A DNA stretch of 64,000 nt from Polytrichum commune (GCA_950295325.1 OX485803.1:63379554-63443553); one strand, 5' to 3'; positions 37,874 through 54,204 are shown, counted from the stretch's first letter. Translations and numbers: made by a program. The notes: generated by a model from the sequence alone, not told the origin.

Positions 37874-38166
37874 GGAGTTAGACAACTCCAGAGGAAGAAA
37901 TGGATCAAACAACCCAAGAATAAATTGTGCACAAGGGCTAGACAACTCATGAACGGTAGCTTGTGATGGAAGATCTTTGCGTTGGAGTTAGACAACTCCG
38001 ACTAGAAGTCAAACACCTCCCTTTGGAAGATCTTTATGTTGGAGTTAGACAACTCCCATCAAATGTATGTTATTCATTGTAGTTAGACAACTCTTAATGG
38101 ATAGATGAATTTGAGTTGGAATTAAACTATTCCAACTAGAAAAACTACAATTGTCTAATTCCAACT
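37874..38166. repeat. Array of short palindromes GGAGTTAGACAACTCC
   Basis: Exact copies of GGAGTTAGACAACTCC (6-bp stems, 4-nt loop) lie at 37874, 37984 and 38041. Variants are at ~37935, ~38079, 38118 (GGAATTAAACTATTCC) and, inverted, at ~38148. Two copies share the lead-in GGAAGATCTTT. Spacing is irregular (about 30-65 bp), so this is not a satellite. It could be clustered protein sites, hairpins, or a decayed duplication series. Confidence 0.6.
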
Positions 38167-39342
38167 TAGTGCCTTTTGACATATTAAAAAGTTGGATCTT
38201 TTTGTCTTTCTCCTATGGTTGGGTGGTTCAAGCTTGCAATCAACCACCTATTTGTTGTTAAAGCCATGAAGCTTTTATACTGTACAAAATTTGGAAGTTC
38301 ATACTTATCGTATCTCTTGTATATTATTATTGTATTATTGATGTGGTCCACCCTGATTATTATTCACATCAAGAAGATTTTCACATTAATTGAAGTCCAT
38401 CCCGATTTTTGTGCACACTGATTAGATGTCTGCTCTAGTTGAAATAAAAGGTGTAGTGTGATGATGCCCACCTACTGTGAATGTAAAGTAACAAAGCATT
38501 GAGCATCTATTACACAGAAATTATTCAAACGAGAATATTGTCTGAGTATTACAATTGCATGCATTAAACACAGCCTATGTTCAGGAAGTAGTCAGCAAAT
38601 GAGCACATTATGGCTTAAAATTTGTAGCACCATGGCACCCATGTTTGCCCAACTTGTTGTATTTTTGCATCTCCTTAATACAAGTCCACTTGTTTAAAGC
38701 CACTCTCTACTTGAAAGTATCTCCCCGTTCAACTTCAATAGGTCAAATATAAAAGCCAGACAGAATGAAATTAAATGAGCTTTTTTAAAGTTGGGGAAGC
38801 AAAAGGGTTTATGAGACTAGAAGTGCTTCAAAATGGTGTCAAAAAGGCTAATTTCCTAGACTAATGGAGTGCTATAGCCTCCTACTATCAACTTGATGGT
38901 CCAATTGGAAGAAAGACTTGAGACTCCCTAAGAATACATTCTCAAACAAGGAGGGAAACTTATGTGTAATGGAGTTGTAGAGGGGACACTTTAACACAAA
39001 GTGCGCCTCATTTTCAACTACATTGTAAGAATGGATGACAAGAGTGCAGTCTATCTCCTGGTTTTAGTATTGACACCATAGTAAACCCCCGAATGGAACT
39101 TACAAATTACATCAACCATCCCTCAACGGGGTGCATATCTGCTTTATTTCCCGTGAAACACCAATTTCCTTCATCCTTTCTGGAAGTGGAAACGCTTGTT
39201 TATGGAATGTGGACCCGAATGTTATGATTGTCCATTTAGTGATCAACAATACACCAAATCAAGTATAGAGTCGTAATTACATAGCATGCTACACCTATAC
39301 TAGTGAATTTCCTAGGTGAAACCATAGTACTGTCTACAAATA
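38167..39342. other. Intergenic / NFS2 3' flank
   Basis: This should contain the NFS2 3' UTR just before 39343 on the minus strand. No further gene or element was recognised. Confidence 0.4.
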
Positions 39343-43605
<4,263 letters not shown>

Positions 43606-43800
43606 TGCCCCAAACTTCCACAGGATGTTCGGCAGGGAAAAACTCGTGCGAGGCAGGTTTTGCCTCGAAAAAGCGAACTACACTCTTGAGCAATTGCTGA
43701 TGTCGCAGAATGGGTCGGAGACAAAAAGAATTGGCTGTCGCTCGGTGACAAGGAATTTGTAGCTCTACCCACTCGGAAGGGAAGTCTTAAGAAGCGCTGT

Positions 43801-43834
<34 letters not shown>

Positions 43835-44130
43835 AGCCCACCGAGAGTAGATGGATGAATTCGTAATGTGAGGGTCATCCTACCATGAATTCGTCCGTCA
43901 AATGAAAAATTCCTGAATGGAGGTGGATGGATGTGTATCCAGGATGACGTCACGATGTCATAGACTTCATCCGTTATCAGGCTGGATATTACAGGGTAGA
44001 TGGATGCACAGTCCAGCTGGTGATGTCACCTCATCTAGGACTCATCCATCACATGTATGGTTATCACAAATATGTTGGAGGCAAATAACTTTTGTGCAGG
44101 GCTTGGAGACAAGGAATTTGTAGCTTCACC
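43606..44130 (-). promoter_or_regulatory. NFS2 5' flank with GA repeat and TGACGTCA
   Basis: Upstream of the NFS2 start there is a (CT)n run at 43803-43831, which reads as a GA repeat on the gene strand, a type bound by plant BPC/GAGA factors. A perfect TGACGTCA palindrome (bZIP core) lies at 43945-43952. Positions of the TATA box and transcription start are not evident. Regulatory meaning is inferred from motif type only. Confidence 0.45.
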
Positions 44131-44770
44131 CACTTGGAGGAAAAGTCTATAGAATCAAAGAAAGTAAACCACTGCCACATCCACAACCATCTCTAGTGTA
44201 AACGACCCTAAGAAGCTCTCTCTCTATCACACGTTTTGTTGTGCAAATGGGTTGGAGATGGCGATAAGGAATTCGTACTAAATAATGTACATGAGAATCA
44301 TATTACAGTTCATAGTAAGGTGGCATGTGTGCAATAATGAACGTAACCCCACCATATTGTAAGAGGCCATTTGTTTCGATCTATAATCTATTCGTCATCC
44401 TTTTGATCAATGAAGGCATAGCATGTAAGGGAGATCTGAGATGATGAGTACTACATAGTTTCACCCACTCATAAATAAAGTCTTAATAAGAGATCTCTCT
44501 CTCTCTCGCACACACTCGCACACACCCGCCCTGAGAACAAGATGGATGAATATACAAGGTGAGGTTTCATCCTACCATGAAACCATGACATATTCTTGTG
44601 TGGATGATAGATGGATGTGGATTCGGGATGACGTCACTTACAAGATAGCGTTCATCCATCAAGAGGCTGGTTATCTTAGGGGTAGATGGATGCACAGTCC
44701 AGATGGTGATGTCACCCCATCGCGGATTCATCCATCACATGGAGCAAGCCATAAAGCCTGAGCACTGCAG
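43830..44770. repeat. Duplicated GATGGATG-rich blocks upstream of NFS2
   Basis: About 43845-44055 and 44535-44740 are direct repeats: AGATGGATGAAT, CATCCTACCATGAA, GATGGATGTG, GGATGACGTCAC, then GTAGATGGATGCACAGTCCA, GGTGATGTCACC and TCATCCATCACATG. Both are preceded by a CT-repeat tract (43803; ~44492), so the duplicated unit is nearly 700 bp long. Each keeps its own TGACGTCA (43945; 44629). Confidence 0.7.
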
Positions 44771-45828
44771 AGTTGGTGGATGATAATTCAAGAGATGTCT
44801 ATTCATCAATACATCATCCACTGCAGCGTCGCAAATGAGCAGCTTGGATGACTGAGCAAGGGCAAGTTTCATCTACCGAAACATGGATGGATGCCCACGT
44901 TGTTAAGCACGGTTCATTTGCATCTGGATGATTTCTTGGATTCTCATCCTCCTTCCCTGGAGTCCACTCTAGTCAACAAGCCAGCTAGACAAACACGAGA
45001 AGGCCCAACCGTCGTTCCCGAAAATCTGCAAAATGAGGCGGCTTCTATTATTTAGTTATATTTAATTATCACTTTGATAAACTACTCTAAGAGTCCATAA
45101 CACGTTTGTTGGCTCTGCTGTCTCGTATCATGGAATGGAAACATTGTGGAGACTGCATTTGAGTGGTAATAGGACTTGGGTTATGCATGTCATAACTTAA
45201 AGGATAAGGCCTGGTGAAGCTCACTTGAAGCTCAGTGGGAGCTTAATGAAAGTTGAGTGAAAGTTCCAATTTTGTGTAAAAAAAAGTAATGAAGGATAAT
45301 ATTTATTTCTAAATGTCAGTTTAGGATGGAGCCTCTTGTGACAAAGCGACATTCCCTTGTTTTAAAATGGCTCTTGAAATGATAACAAATTTGCACCTCC
45401 GGCCAATATGGTGTGACTCGACTAGTTGTTGAGGACCTCGGCCAAGAAGAATTGTCGCATGCCACAAGCATATGTTTCACCTATTTGGACTAAAAACTCG
45501 GTTTGTGATTGATCATTCCTAGGTTGGTCCTACTAAAAAATTTGGGATACGTCAAACTAATTTTACTTGCAAATGAGCTTAAATTATCATGATATCTTAT
45601 TAGTTTCAATTTATGTGTGTGTGTGTGTGTGGAAATTAGTGAAGGTGAGATTATGCTATGAAATAAGTGTCATTAGAAGATCTAGGATTTTGGGAGCCCA
45701 AAGTGTCAAAGTGTTGGAAACTCTCAATGCAAGCTCTCTTTAGTTTTTTAGTGTTAGGAGATGCCTCATGAGTGAGTGGTGAAGAAGAAGAAGAAGCCTC
45801 TTCGAGCTCATCAAAAGAATTTATACTA
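44771..45828. other. Intergenic, simple repeats only
   Basis: A TG microsatellite at about 45613-45630 and a GAA run at about 45782-45796 are the only clear structures. Confidence 0.4.
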
Positions 45829-45839
45829 ATTGTAAACCA

Positions 45840-46216
45840 GATAGATAGATAGATAGAAACTCCGGTCCCTTTTTAGCAAGGGGCCGGCGTGAATAAAGTG
45901 TCCGTTCGTAATGCCAATGACCCGATGCCCACTGGACAAGGGGACATTGGGACAATACTACTCTCCCCTTTCGAGGATGGACACTATAGTGACACACTAT
46001 ACTAGTTCCTAGCTAGCCACTAGTGCCTTGAAGATACCGGACATGGTATCCCCCCAAAGGGCTTTTTGAGGTACCCATACAACAAGGTCCAAGGACCCCC
46101 CACCATAGTTGGGTGGACTAAGGTGGTGAGCACCACGCCGGCATGGGGAATAGAACCCACAACCTCCTCATTGGGGGCCATGAGCCCTAACCACCAAGCC
46201 AAGGCCCGTGGTGCCT
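45840..46216 (-). mobile_element. tRNA-derived SINE, copy 2
   Basis: This near-identical copy of 9993-10360 differs by a longer GATA tail, two extra T in one run and a few substitutions. It has the same A-box and B-box on the minus strand. It is flanked by an 11-bp duplication ATTGTAAACCA (45829-45839 and 46217-46227). Different duplications at the two sites show independent insertions rather than a segmental copy. Confidence 0.85.
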
Positions 46217-46227
46217 ATTGTAAACCA

Positions 46228-47395
46228 CATATGTAGTTGTCATCGACAGTACACCCAAGGAGCTTTCGTGGAGGGCTCCTTGCTACATATGGGCAATGAT
46301 AGGGCAGAGCTCCCGAGCAGCACCGAGAAGGTCAAGATGAAAACAACACAACGAAACGTGCGAACAAAACGACGCGGCACAAATGAGATATGCTATACAA
46401 ATGGGAGCCATAGAAGAACAACAACAAAAACCCCATATGAGAGCAACCTGCGGAGAAAACCTTTTGGATCTAAGTTGTGTGCAATTGTTTGTGGTTCTAA
46501 GTTAGTGGGCATGTCTGAATTGTGTGCGGCGGTGGCTATGTATGCCTATTTTTGTGTAGTCGTGGGGTTTGGCTTGTTGTGAGATTTGGGGCTTAGGTTG
46601 CTAAATGTGTGGATGTTGAGGTGGGCTTGTTGGCGTGTTGTGGCGGTTGTCTGCGACTGTTGGTGCGCAGTGGGAGTCAATGTGAACCGAGGGCAGCGAC
46701 AACTACATTTTAAAGGTAGGTTTGTGATGAGTTTGTTTTTGAGTTTTTGGTGTTTCTTGAGGATTTTTGTTTGCTGGTCGGTACAAGAGGCTTGGTTAAC
46801 CTTAGTGTGTGGGTGGCATTGGAGGTGCGATTGTGCGTGGAGGGCATTTCAGCCTCGAAGTTAATCTTGTATGGTAGCTTAGTGGGTAGGATATTGATGT
46901 TGGAGACCGGTAGTTTGGTAGGTGGGTTGTCATTGGTGGGGGGCAAGTTCGGTTGTAGAGTGTGGGAGATGAGGGGTGGCAACTTGGTGGGTAGATTGTG
47001 GGAGTTGGTATTTGAGAGATGATAACCCATGGATAGATTGTAGGGGTTGGTATTGATGGGTGTGCATTGTGGTGTGTGTAAGCACACAAAGGTGGGGATG
47101 CTTAGGAGCACCCATGATATGAATAGAAGCAAAGCCTCAGTGTTGAGGGTGTATGTTAACGTTGGTGTTCCTCCCCTTCTTCCTACACTCAAATCTGGAT
47201 TTGATTTTTCTTCCCCTTCGTTTGTGTCCGCTTGTTGCTTTGGAGAGATATGCCGAGTTAGAGCTGAGTTTTGTCCTCTTCTTCATTTTGTAGATTTTGC
47301 TTGTAAGCGCTACAAGTTGGTTGCTATTCGCTCTTGCATTCATGCTGCTCCTGACTTGGGTTACTAGTATGGTTTCACGGTGGCTCCTCCTCGTT
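46228..47395. other. Unassigned, strand-biased region
   Basis: The plus strand is rich in G/T (many GGTGGGTTG, TTGGTAGG), giving a Pro/Thr/Asn-rich open frame on the minus strand at 46710-47192 (160 codons) and Gly/Val-rich frames on plus. No family resemblance was found. The C/A-rich minus-strand style resembles the adjacent LINE's coding strand. It might therefore be an inverted 5' fragment of such an element, but this is a guess. Confidence 0.3.
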
Positions 47396-47754
47396 CGAAA
47401 TACACACGATAGCAACCATCCCACCTAACACCATACAAAACAATTCCACATCGGAATGGCCAAACTACCTATATCAATTAGAAAGCCAATACACTACCAT
47501 ACTAAGCATACACAGTCAAAACCCCCCAGGCACCCCACGAGTACACCGTGCAATCGAAACCAACATATGTGAGCTATATAATATTAAAATAGAAAATTTA
47601 CCCACATGAAGACCCCCCCCAAAAAAAATTGACATATTCCAACGCATGGCATATAGCCCCAAACCATAATCATTCAGAAAGCAACCACCCAACACAACCT
47701 CTACCAACAGAAATCTACAAAATCCACCCCCTCAAATTAAAGCCCCAACAATGC

Positions 47755-48475
47755 ATATACACGGACGGATCATTTATCCCCCCCCCCCCCCCCCCCCGAT
47801 GAAAATGACATAGGCAACACAATTGGATCAAGAGTTTATTGCCCTGCCAATAATCTTCGGATTGCGAAGAGACTCCCATGCCTCCAAAACATCCTTAGAG
47901 TTGAACTAAATGCCATCCTAATAGCAATCCAAGGTACACAACACCATACGCAAGATACACACATCTTTACTTATGGCCTTAATAGTATATACCTAATACA
48001 TAACCACATACGACACCTATCATCCCAACATATCCACCCGGATAAACTATTCATTTATGCTATAATCAACCACATAACCTGGTCCACACACATAATCACA
48101 GTTCATAAAGTCATAGAACACACGTGCATAATAGGCAATGACATTGTGGATCAATTAGCCAACAGTGGAGCCCTATTGGACAAACCCGCCAACATCCCTA
48201 GGATACATACGGCCCACACTACACTATACTCACTCAAAGGAGTCCCCATAGGTACCCACACGGGTGCTATACGCAATCTACAAACTTACATCACTAAGGA
48301 ACACAAGAACCAAGAACTCACACTGGCCCAATATCAATTCACATACATAAAAAAAATGAACATCCAACAACCAAATCAACCACAAACTTTCCAATCAATA
48401 ATGGAAAGACCCCAGGGTTATAGAAACCTAAATTACACAAACTCTAAAATTCCGCTACGCCCAATACATGGGTAG
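47755..48475 (+). pseudogene. RNase H domain of the LINE
   Basis: IYTDGSF carries the first catalytic Asp. A run of 20 C then shifts or expands the frame, followed by an open stretch to the stop at 48475. RVELNAILIAI holds the catalytic Glu. The expected TDSLNS motif reads TYGLNS, so the third acidic residue is lost. GNDIVDQLAN carries the last Asp. The fold is therefore recognisable but probably inactive. Confidence 0.7.
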
Positions 48476-48650
48476 CCACCGTAAAAATATCTTCTGACCC
48501 AATTATACACTATGCCCCAACAATACCAAAGACACATGGCCACATCTACTCTCTACATGCTCAAACCCCCACACAAAGGGCCTACATATAGCACGGCACA
48601 ATAAAGCAGTACGTACATATGCTACAAAAATATAAACAGACAAGTTACTA

Positions 48651-49074
48651 CCACAGGGAGGTCACTCCATTATCAAGTTGAACACAATCTGCGAACAAAG
48701 TTTGCAACCCCTATATTACATGCCATAGATAATTTTAAAATTTATGATATTATTTCTGCATATACATAACCATTGATAGTATCTTTTGTATATATTTCTT
48801 GAAATATTTAGTCATCTTCATTTTTGTAATAATGTTTTTAGTTCAATTTTGTGTCATTTTAGCTAGAAACAGTATGTTTTATAATAAAAACCAATCATCA
48901 AATTTAGTTACTATTTTTTACTATGTAATAGGTACCGTGTATATCTACTCATGAAAAAAAATGATAAAAGTTTGACCCATTTTGGTGATGCTATATGTAA
49001 AAAGTAGGATTTTTTGCATGTAAAATGTTTGCACGTGGTTGTTCAACTTTACAATCGAGTGACCTCCCCGTGGA
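48651..49074. mobile_element. MITE inserted in the LINE
   Basis: The ends CCACAGGGAGGTCACTCC and, reverse-complemented from the right, TCCACGGGGAGGTCACTCG are inverted for about 27 bp, continuing to GTTGAAC. The element is 424 bp, AT-rich inside, with no coding frame. TACTA lies at 48646-48650 and 49075-49079. Removing the element and one TACTA rejoins the LINE frame (…QTSYYTLINPDN…), which is strong support for the exact borders. The superfamily is uncertain. Confidence 0.85.
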
Positions 49075-49587
49075 TACTACACACTCATAAATCCAGACAA
49101 CCAAAGCTCTAGACCACAAGACAACACAGTCCCACAATGGCTACTCCAATGCACATGTCCCACTTCATCATGCACATGCCTAGCCAGACTTAGACCGGAT
49201 ATATTATGCATTCTAGGCGCTCCCACAACCAGCCAACCCCCCCTAACGCCAACCTCACCAAACATCATACAGTTCATTGAATTCACATACTGCCACGACA
49301 AATTCCCAAATACCGCGCACGGTGAAAAAATCGCTAAATACAACCCACTCATACAAACACTTAGAACATCCGGTTGGCAAGTCAACATTCTCATCACCAT
49401 CACAACAGGTGTTAGAGGGGCTATCCACGAACAACCAATTAAAGACTTAGAAAAACTCAAAATACCCAAAATCGAGATCAAAATACTTATGAAATATCTA
49501 CACCAAACTGCCATTAAATACTTTACATACCTAATATTAAACAAAAGGAAGCTAAACAACAAACAACCCCATGTAGACCCCCCCTAG
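49075..49587 (+). pseudogene. LINE C-terminal PD-(D/E)XK-like nuclease domain
   Basis: This is an open frame of 170 codons to the TAG at 49585. Upstream of the acidic motif lies a Cys-rich stretch (CTCPTSSCTC). RPDILCILGAP gives the PD. IQFIEFTYC gives the E about 27 residues on, and KIAKYNPLI gives a lysine after that. GWQVNILITITTGVRGAI is then strongly conserved-looking. This order matches REL-type endonucleases of R2/Dualen-like non-LTR elements. That assignment is from memory of motif order, not a search. Confidence 0.55.
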
Positions 49588-49955
49588 ATGTTAGGTACCG
49601 CATTTTTTCTTGAAAGTTAAAGGAGCCCACCTTCCGAGAGGAAGGATGTACTTTTATTTGTTATTTATGCATTCCACAAATAGATTGGAGCACACACTAA
49701 TCATTTTGAATGTATGGTAAATGAGCATGTATTCATGAATTAAGTATCACTCGGTTAAATTTCAGCCCCCACAAATTTTGAGACTTGGCAAAATAGTGCA
49801 TGTTTCAAGAATTAGTACCACACGCACTAAATGGGATAATCAATGTAGTCATGTTGGCATGGATGTATTATGGCATGTTATCTTTCATGCAAGTTCTAAT
49901 TACGGTTTCATACAAAGATTTTCTTGATGTTTCTTTGATCTAAGATGGGACACTA

Positions 49956-52714
49956 GGGTGCAAGCACGGTAAAGTGGACAATGCCTAATCCATGCCTAGC
50001 CTTAAATGATAGTGATTCAATTTTATGTATTAACTTTGAATTTTTTGAACCAAAAAAATCATAGACATTTTAAAAACACACTAATCTACAAAGCCAAGCA
50101 ATCTATGATGACGAAAAAAATTCCAAGAAAAATTTACACATTTTAGGTGATGGTGCAAGTGGTGTGCAAGAAGGTGACATTGAACAAGTGACTGTCTAAA
50201 TTTTGTTCTAAATTTGATAAAATCAAATTGAATTGATGGTTTTCTACAATGTTTTTGTGATTATGCCCTCAAGTAGATAATGAATTCAATGAATATAGAA
50301 AAACATTCCGACTCCAAAATAGTTAAGGTCATGAAATCTACGTCCAAAACCAAACTCAACCATTTGCTTTTGAGCATCACTCTTGATGCTAAGTATTGAA
50401 GATCTCAACTTGATATTCTACATTTGATTATTTAACACAACAATAGAGGTCATTGTCGTGGAATTTTCTTTGATTTTATGGTCAAAACTGAAGTGTAATG
50501 TGAATGTGGCTTAGATGAACCAAAATATTGAAATTAAGTGGGTGTAAATAGGCCATAGTCTCGCAAGACCAAAAAATAGGACTAGGTAGGGCAATAACAT
50601 GATAGTAAATACTACATTGATTGAGATCTGTAGTTTTGATGGACAAGCTATATAAGGCAAGGATTTTGAGGGACTAGGGGCTGTCTTCTTATTTTAAAAT
50701 CACGCTGAAGCTCTGTCCATTTTGATAACTTTTAATTATATATTCATTATTGTTTTGCACATTACTGGAGATGCATAAGTTGGTGAATGCCAATTGTCTG
50801 TGGAAATTAGCAGTTTAACGTGGAATCCAGGGAGCTTGGACTGGATATCCTTTGTCGTTAAAATTGAATTTGTTTAGTTTATCTTCGGAGTAATTATGTA
50901 TCATTTACAATGAGGGATTCTCTTGCTAGTTGTTCAAGAGATTGTGTGAACACCATTGTTTAAGTAAATGCTGAGTGACTATGGTCTGGGAAAACTAAAA
51001 TTAATAGAATCAATAAGTTGGCGCAGTCTGGTACTCGGTTCTGTTTTAAGGGTGTTGGAATAACAATAGCTTGCCAAGTAGCGGAATCTAATGCATAAAG
51101 TGAACGTGGTTACTGTTAGTCTGTTATGAGACTGAAGTGAATTGTCTGGTAATATTAAATCAAACTGGGCCGACCTTATCTGATGTAAATAACCTGGATT
51201 ATCGGATAGAGGCTGAAATTATTGCCTGCATGGCTAATCTTTGAATGCCTGAGAGCTTGAGAATAGGATTATCGTTTGATTAGGGGCTAATGGAGACACA
51301 TAATTAAATTGTCGTCGTCCCTGAAATTATTAGATGTCCATAGCCTAAGAGGGGTGTGGACTGAAGACACATGTTGAACTGCTTAATTTTAAAATCCAGT
51401 GATGTCTATTATATACACTACAAGTCACTCTGAACTCCATTGTTCCAATACAATCCGAAAAAGGCTGCCAGTGAATGAAATATCAGGTGGTCAGATAATT
51501 GTTTAATATGTTTTGTAATTAAGTTTGATCCAGGGCGGTGTTACTGGATTCACCCTTGTCATAGGTAACTTCTAAGATGAAAAATAAATTACCATTTAAG
51601 TCATACAACCTGTGAGGAGAGATACCTCAAGTATTGAAGTTGAAAATGTATATCAACGTGTTATTGTTGAAGGCTATAGCCTTGGTGTCGATGAACAATT
51701 GCGTTTCCATGGTGCTACCCTTTCAGGGAATGCAAAAGGGTAGCTGAATGAGACAATCGCATGAGGAAGATGGGAAGCGGTTTGGAGGTAGCTGAAAGGA
51801 TTCGACGTTTCCCGGATGTGGTAAGTAGTGAGTTGAACTTAAAGATTTCGAAAGGGAAGAGTTACTCCAACTGGAGGAGTCATAATTGTTAATAATTGAA
51901 GTATTATTAGTAATTCTTCCATATGGTTGTTTCGAGAAAATTATATTTCAAGGGATTAAAATAAGAGGGCGTCCTTCAAAGTTAATATGCATGTAAACAA
52001 GTTAGAATTAAGTAAACAAAGACTCATAAGAGATTAGTTTGACATTTATATGTGGTATGGACTATGGTAATAACCAAAGGAATTATGTTTACCGTTGACC
52101 AAGACCGGTAAGAGATTATTGTCGGACTTTGCAATTAAGATCGTGTTTAATTAAAGAAGACGAAAAACCCTATGGGGATAACAACACGGACCTTTTAAGT
52201 TGCATTAAAAAGGGTAAATTAATACAAGATCATTTGGCTTTGATATCGAGACAAAAATGGATTACTCATGCAAGACTATTGACTATGGTTGTGCCTATGC
52301 TTACGCACTGCACTTGGTCCAATTAAAATGAACTCATTGCCAAACTATCTTCCAGGTCAATAAAGTGAGGTGAGAGACTATCACAAATGCATGTACTGTT
52401 TTGGAGTGCTTTCAAAGTTTTTCCCCGTATCTTTGACCTAATTATCAATATTAATCCGAAATAGAGCAAATTAACTTTGTAGTTCCTTTAATAAAACTTA
52501 TCTAAGACACCTAGATGATATATAAGTCACCTTTTAAGTCTTACCTGATTGATTCCCTGGTTGTTTGATGAAGCCAAAAACCAAACTATAGTCATCATAA
52601 AAGAATTCCAATTTAAGTAACACTTTGCTACTACTTTTAGGCCTTTGACTAAAAACAAATATGGTTTTAGTATACTATAGCGTTTTTTTTGTCCACTTTA
52701 CCATGCTTGCACCC
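49956..52714. mobile_element. 2.76-kb TIR element without transposase
   Basis: The left end GGGTGCAAGCACGGTAAAG (continuing TGGACAA) and right end TTGTCCACTTTACCATGC (continuing TTGCACCC) are inverted over 26 bp with one mismatch. A related left end occurs at 37515. The inside has no open frame above about 65 codons, so it would be non-autonomous. No target duplication is clear, so the two ends could instead belong to two separate elements. Confidence 0.5.
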
Positions 52715-53753
52715 ATCAATACATTGGAGGGGATGATATTTTTATAATTCAGTCATAAGTAGTGTGTACAATTTTTGTGACTTCCCAACTTCATACAAGT
52801 TGGGATGAAAATGAGAGCATCTAAACACATCTTTGACAACTATTATTGTGGTTCGCCATAATTTTGACATACCATGATAATTCTGGTCAATGTAACTTTT
52901 CTTGGCCCACGTCATATTTGAACCCACACTGTCTTATATTCAAAAGTATGCATATGGATTCCATTTATTTTATTACGGAACATGAATAATAACTATGGTT
53001 TGATTTTTTTTATCATTTTATAGTTGGATGTTATATAAACCACCTATCTATATTATAATGGACCATGTGCAAGTGGTGATGGTGAGGCCATCGCCCCATT
53101 AGTCCCACTATCATGAGAACAATGGGCAGAAAGAGTGAGGTGGCATGCTTGAACCACCAAGCACCACAGTTGGACCATGTTAAAGTCACTCAAAATTCAT
53201 GTACATTAGATAGCACGGGTCCAAACTAGTAGAATTAATGCAACAAGCTCATGTATTTTCAAACCACACTAACTTTGATCCCACATTAATAGGTGTGAGA
53301 GGTGTAGTCATCATTGTATGCAAGTATAGTGCGAATGGCCATTATTGGATGGAAATATGTATATAACATGTTTCTATTCCAACCGTCCTATAATGATTGA
53401 TGTTTTACATATGTATAAAATCTATAGTGGTCAACAAGTTAGGTGGACAATATTAAAGTTTCAATAGCCATCACCAATTTAATGTTGATAATTATTTGTA
53501 CGTGGTCACTTTTAGGAACTTCATAACTTTTATACTCCAACTCACGTAAGTTATAGGCCTTCCAAACTCTTCTTGGTGACAAGGAAATTGGTTGAAGGTT
53601 TTGAGTCAAAATTGAAGTCCACGAAGTTAAAAGACTTATGGGAGTAGGGGTACATCAAGATGGTGTCAACAAGATTGATTCCCTACAGTGACGGAGTACA
53701 AAGGCCTCGGTAAGATAGAGGCTAATATCAATTGGAAACAAGACTTGAGTCGT
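52715..53753. other. Intergenic, nothing recognised
   Basis: AT-rich sequence with only short chance frames. Confidence 0.4.
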
Positions 53754-54062
53754 CACTAAATATTGTATTTAGTGCCACCGATTCCATTTATATTTCTCAA
53801 TACTAATTGTACACTACCCATGTCATCAACACTAAATGTGAGCCTAACAATATTTGTCATTTCTTGTAAAGAAATTGGATACTATACATTTACTTTCATT
53901 ACAAAACTGTTAGAATACAAAATATACCAAACTTTGTTTCAATGATTGGCGTTTGGATGAACTAATAGTAAGTTGGGATGACAGTTTTTATAAACTTATT
54001 CATAAGAAGTGGCACGCATAAAAGTTCTCGCAGTGGCACCAAATATAGTCTTAGTGTACAAG
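53754..54062 (+). mobile_element. ACTAAATAT-family MITE, intact copy
   Basis: It starts CACTAAATATTGTATTTAG and ends GGCACCAAATATAGTCTTAG, TGTAC, an imperfect inverted pair. It aligns with 972-1905 (minus its insert) and, reversed, with 36321-36701. It is non-coding. Confidence 0.7.
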
Positions 54063-54204
54063 CAATATTATGTTATGAAATAGCACATACTCATGAAAGA
54101 CTTTAATCTACATTGCATTCATGAGAACTTTGCCTATTTTACCAAGAGAGAGTTTACTTGGCAGCTATATTGATCCCGGATATTAGAGTGCATTGCATTA
54201 CTTT

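Larger units (their letters stand above)
47396..49587 (+). mobile_element. LINE (non-LTR retrotransposon) 3' remnant
   Basis: This is a 5'-truncated, decayed non-LTR element on the plus strand. It includes a linker (EWPNYLYQLESQY near 47452), an RNase H domain (47755-48474) and a final domain with RPDILC...EFTYC...KY-type spacing (49075-49587). I read that final domain as a PD-(D/E)XK, restriction-enzyme-like endonuclease; no apurinic endonuclease or reverse transcriptase remains. Frame breaks occur at the poly-C tract (47778-47797), after 48474 and near 48620, and a MITE interrupts it at 48651-49074. No poly(A) tail or clear target duplication was found. Confidence 0.7.

Noticed and set aside
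37874-38166. CRISPR-like array of short palindromic repeats
   Set aside because: The genome is eukaryotic, spacing is irregular, copies vary and one is inverted. There are no cas genes. Reported only as a palindrome cluster.
46710-47192. 160-codon Pro/Thr/Asn-rich minus-strand frame
   Set aside because: It reflects the G/T-rich plus strand and has no domain. At most it may be a fragment of an inverted retroelement.
47778-47797. Poly-C tract as a genuine proline run
   Set aside because: It disrupts the RNase H frame and similar C or G runs occur at 6627, 54869, 57268 and 57578. It is more likely homopolymer expansion or a sequencing artefact.
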